From the NCBI GenBank assembly GCA_964035015.1, contig OZ036008.1:261001-325000 (forward strand): a stretch of DNA of 64,000 nt, in the 5' to 3' direction. The stretch is from Corallium rubrum. Its lineage: Eukaryota; Cnidaria; Anthozoa; Scleralcyonacea; Coralliidae. The position numbers were made by a program, and so were the translations under genes. Below are positions 60,544-64,000 of this stretch, piece after piece. Below the pieces are notes generated by a model. It was not told where the DNA came from, did not search any database, and was given only the letters and a program-made list of their open reading frames with translations. Within the stretch, counting starts at the first letter, position 1. Each line of letters starts with the position of its first letter.

Positions 60544-61821
60544 ACCCGTTCAAGGAAGATTTTGCTTAATCCTCCGGAGGTAAACCACCACTTGGCTTTT
60601 CTTTTGTTGATTGTTTAGACTTTCTATTACCGTCTTCATCGCAACTATGATCGCAACACTACAGCGTTCAACAGCTCAAGCCATGTGCTTCAAACACATA
60701 AGAAGCTTGACAGTACAAATCGGATCACAGAACGGATGAAACTCTGTGTGATACCGCAAGGCCATCTGCCAGATCTCGCCATTCATTGACAATATATGGG
60801 ATCTAATTACTTGATCCAGTCAGCCACTTTTAAATACTTATTTGTTTTATTCATAAACATTCGACATAAATCGAAACAGCATAAAGCGTGTAAGTGCCAT
60901 ATTGCAAAAGAACAACATACACGCTAAACTGCAAGAAATGATGCGAAAACACAAGATTCGTGTTTAAAAAAAGTTAAGTGGATGGTAAACAATATCCAAC
61001 TGGTGACAGACGCCAGGTGCACACAACAAAAGAAATTTGAATGTAACGCCTATATCGCATGTCACAAAAATTTAATTCATTCGTGGGTTGAAAAGTAAAC
61101 GACTGCTCTTCGAAAGCGTTGTCGTTGAATCGTGATGGATTTGAACACAAGTGATTTAGTTGGGCTTATGACATTTCATCCAAAAAAAACTCAAATCGAA
61201 TACCCGAAGACTGTTGTCTAAATGCCACTGGTGACCTTGACGAACCCGATCAAGATATTTCCGAAATGCTGATGAATCAAGTTTTGGCCATTCAGATTTA
61301 TGGTTCGTTTTTTACCGGCTAATTTAAAACTTCAACGCAAAATCCAAATGTTGGCCGATGGGTTCCACAAGTAGTGAGGACGAAAACGATGGTAAGTTGG
61401 CATTTAAATTTGTGAGATGTTTAGGCGAGGTTATATACAAAGCGGAACGTATGTTGCGCATATAAAACTCGACGTGGTTATAGTTCCGACACCGGATCTT
61501 TAGGTTCGATGGCTATAGATTCGGCATTGACAAAACACGTGCGCAATACAATACTAATTAGGAGCCTTAATAGTCAGTCAGATTTTTTTAACAATCAGCA
61601 CAAGGTGCCCCGGCGGACACAGTATATCAGGTAAGAGATGTTTAGTTCGTTCTGGATTCATGTTTGGCCATTCAGATTTCTTAAGTGGCCTCGGGATTCG
61701 GTTATAACTTTTTGATCGAGGAATTCACGATTCATTCGCATGAAGAAATATCAAGAGCGTTGCCCGGTTTGGCGTCAGAAAGTCGCTAAAATTATCCCTG
61801 GCGTCAAAAACGTCGTTTGCG
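60544..61821. other. Non-coding stretch
   Basis: Nothing recognised apart from possible untranslated sequence of neighbours. Confidence 0.45.
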
Positions 61822-63180
61822 TAATTCACCAGTTTTACTCTAGACACCACGTGTAGTAGTCATGTGGTCAAATATGTAAACAGAGCCGAAAGTTCGTATA
61901 TTGGATTTGCTTGGCCTATTCGTACCGTAGTGGTTGTCACGAAAAGATGTTTCTGGGGAACGTGCAGAAATGATACGCGGTATCCTCATCTAATAGAGAC
62001 AAACGAAAACAATGATCCTGTGACATTTTATCATTTCTCTGGCCCTAAGAGATCGGCGGAGAGACGAAAGAAGTGGATAATAGCGCGCCATCGTGGAGAC
62101 AAATTTGTATGGTGTGCCATATCCGCCAAAATTATATAAAGTTGATTTATTCACAACTTTTTGCCTATTTTGTCAGCAAGCTTGTAAATTATTCGTATTT
62201 TCCTGCAACAATAGTCAGCGCTTTCAGCCCGTTTTTCTGCAACAATAGCCAGCTGCCAGCCGGTTTGTAGCTAGACATACGCATATTATTCAACCGTGTT
62301 TGTAACACTATTCAGTACTTTATATTATTATTCAACCTTGTTGTAACATTATTCAGCGCTTTTGCCGCTTTATATTATTATTCAGCCCGTTTGTATCATT
62401 AGCCAGACATACGTGTATTATTCAACCGTATTTGTAACATTATTCGGCAATTTATATTATTATTCAACCTGTTTGTAACATTAGCCAACATATTCAGTAC
62501 TTTATATTATTATTCAACTTTGTTGTAACATTATTCAGCGCTTTATATTATTACTCAGCCCGTTTGTATCATTAGCCAGACAATGGTGTGTTAGTCAATC
62601 GTGTTTGTAACATTACTCAGCACTTAATATTATTATTCAGCATTGTGTGGCTAATGTTACAAATAAGGTTGAGTAATGATATAAAGTGCTGGATGTTACA
62701 AACACGGTTGAATATAAATACGCGTATGTCTGATGTTACAAAGACGGTTGAATACTACGTGTATGCCTGGCTGTTACAAACGGGCTGAATAATGACAAAG
62801 CGCTGGCTATTGTTGCAGGAAAATACGAATAATTTACAAGCTTGCTGACTAAATAGGCAAATAGTTGTGAATAAATCAACTTTATATAATTTTGGCGGAT
62901 ATGACACACCATACAAATTTGTCTCCACGATGATACGCTATTATCCACTTCTTTCGTCTCTCCGCCGATCTCTTAGGGCCAGAGAAATGATAAAATGTCA
63001 CAGGATCATTGTTTTCATTTGTCCCTATTAGATTAGGATACCGCGTATCATTTCTGAACGTTCCCCAGGAACATCTTTTCGTGACAACAATATTGGATTT
63101 GCTTGGCCTGTTCGTACGCTTTGTTTACATATTTGACCACGTGACTACTACACGTGGTTTCGAGAGTAAAACTGGTGAAT
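61822..63180. repeat. Foldback with THAP-like arms and tandem-repeat centre
   Basis: The left arm (61822-62230) and right arm (62800-63180) are inverse copies, from TTCACCAGTTTTACTCTAGA / TCGAGAGTAAAACTGGTGAA inward. The centre (62230-62800) has ~60-base units (TATTATTCAACC, TTTGTAACATTATTCAGC, TAGCCAGACATACG) that flip orientation at about 62640. A small segment (TATTGGATTTGCTTGGCCT) has the same orientation in both arms. Confidence 0.8.
61864..62139 (+). pseudogene. THAP-like zinc-finger exon
   Basis: The frame gives KRCFWGTCRNDTRYPHL, then VTFYHFSGPKRSAERRKKWI. Cys-x4-Cys near the start, the RYP turn, a hydrophobic strand with F--F and the K-W-I helix are the layout of THAP-type C2CH DNA-binding domains. 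The expected C-x2-H pair after the helix is not found in frame. The mirrored arm at 62940-63110 is more degenerate. The upstream part (MVKYVNRAESS) is not part of the domain. Probably an exon or exon copy captured in the foldback. Confidence 0.45.
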
Positions 63181-64000
63181 TGAGTAATTTACATGCATGA
63201 ATATTGGAAAATGGAAAACAAGATAAAAAAAATTCCATAATTTGCTCGTTAGGTTTTACAAATCATGTAAATTTGGTCTCGCTAATGACGTTCACTCTAA
63301 ATAATGCAATTTGTAAATGCCAGCTAGCAATTTAAGGAATTTTGTTGCAATTTTCGTTTTCTATATTCCACATAAGTGATATTTGAAGATTGTATTCCTT
63401 GTCCATTCCAACCAGTATTTGATAAATTTGTATTTCTCCCGGTCAAAGACATGGCCTGAGTCTGTGGTGTCTGTTTGCAGTTTCCAGTGGTTAACAGCCA
63501 TTTCTCACCAGCAGGGAGGACAGGGAGACTGTGCACGAGATATGTTGATTGTTTAAATTTGGTGATCTGGAGCTTGTGAATGATTGTGATCTTCTTTGTT
63601 AAATTTCATAGGACACTTTGATTCCAACCGAACCACCAAACTTTGTGCAATCGTTACCTGATAACATTGACATGGAGCGGCTGCGAAAAGACATTCCCAA
63701 ATTTTTGGATAATTCACGATAACCACCGAAGATAAAGAATGGTGGAAATTACTTTTTTAGTCAAGTGAATAAAATTAACAGTGCTACATCTAATCATGAA
63801 AAGCCAGCAACTTGGTTGCTCGACGAGTTAAAGTTTATGAAATTTGGCCGTGGTCGGGATGGGGTGGAACAATTACATACAGGAGCAAATAAACTGTGAT
63901 TAATGACCTCCCAATCCCAAAATGTACATATATACTGTATCATGGTGGTGTATCAATTTTTATTGCTTTCAGTGGTTTATATGCTGTAATTGCTACTTGT
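63181..64000. other. Window end, no confident gene
   Basis: A plus frame at ~63612-63720 (DNIDMERLRKDIPKFLDNS) is followed by a stop and could be an exon edge, but no family is recognised. Confidence 0.4.

Overview
The window looks like repeat-dense, non-coding-rich DNA of a marine invertebrate, with a cnidarian (coral, anemone or hydroid) my best guess. The evidence is indirect: CR1/Jockey-type LINEs, a pogo transposase, THAP-like zinc fingers, many small foldback elements, AT-rich flanks, and above all Maverick/Polinton elements with large aquatic-type gene sets. I see no rRNA, tRNA, CRISPR or bacterial operon, and no confidently intact host gene.

Layout. 1-200 is the right end of a Polinton whose body lies upstream (copy 0). 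It sits inside the integrase gene of another, older element, whose broken minus-strand genes (integrase start, GRF zinc-finger protein, Bcl-2-like candidate) fill 201-1775. 1900-14600 holds telomere-like repeats, hairpins, a decayed pogo transposase, MITEs, a LINE inserted into another LINE and itself carrying a third LINE piece, and TTTGCA-rich repeats. 14602-28337 is the left 13.7 kb of Polinton copy 1. Its DNA polymerase gene is cut by a 29.2 kb insertion (28338-57563) with CACTG termini and a 2-bp target duplication; the polymerase resumes at 57566 and the element ends truncated near 58430. Inside that insertion lies a complete second Polinton, copy 2 (32677-49970), with ~665-bp terminal inverted repeats and the 6-bp target duplication GAATTG. 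The insertion also contains a 3.4 kb palindrome (52132-55533) and several foldback MITEs. 58430-64000 is mostly AT-rich sequence with one possible two-exon gene and a foldback whose arms carry a THAP-like exon.

The Polinton gene set (order from copy 2): leftward block of a membrane protein, packaging ATPase, major capsid protein, membrane-anchored protein, penton-like protein and chromodomain integrase; a 19-bp divergent start-codon gap; then a rightward block of a tail-anchored surface-type protein, a LamG-like protein, a 2-TM protein, (leftward) a deoxynucleoside kinase, then a basic/acidic repeat protein, two small membrane proteins, a zinc-finger/PD-(D/E)XK nuclease, a TM-coiled-coil-TM protein, a zinc-ribbon protein and protein-primed DNA polymerase B, closed by a leftward membrane protein. 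These cover integration, replication, nucleotide supply and capsid assembly, so the elements look like integrated virus genomes. No adenovirus-type maturation protease was recognised. Most genes have a TATA-like string within a few bases of the start codon. Both copies are dead: each carries several frameshifts or stops, and copy 2 has also lost an aspartate of polymerase motif C.

Order of events readable from the nesting: copy 1 inserted; a ~12 kb CACTA-like element split its polymerase; copy 2 inserted into that element; separately a 175-bp hAT-like MITE hit copy 1.
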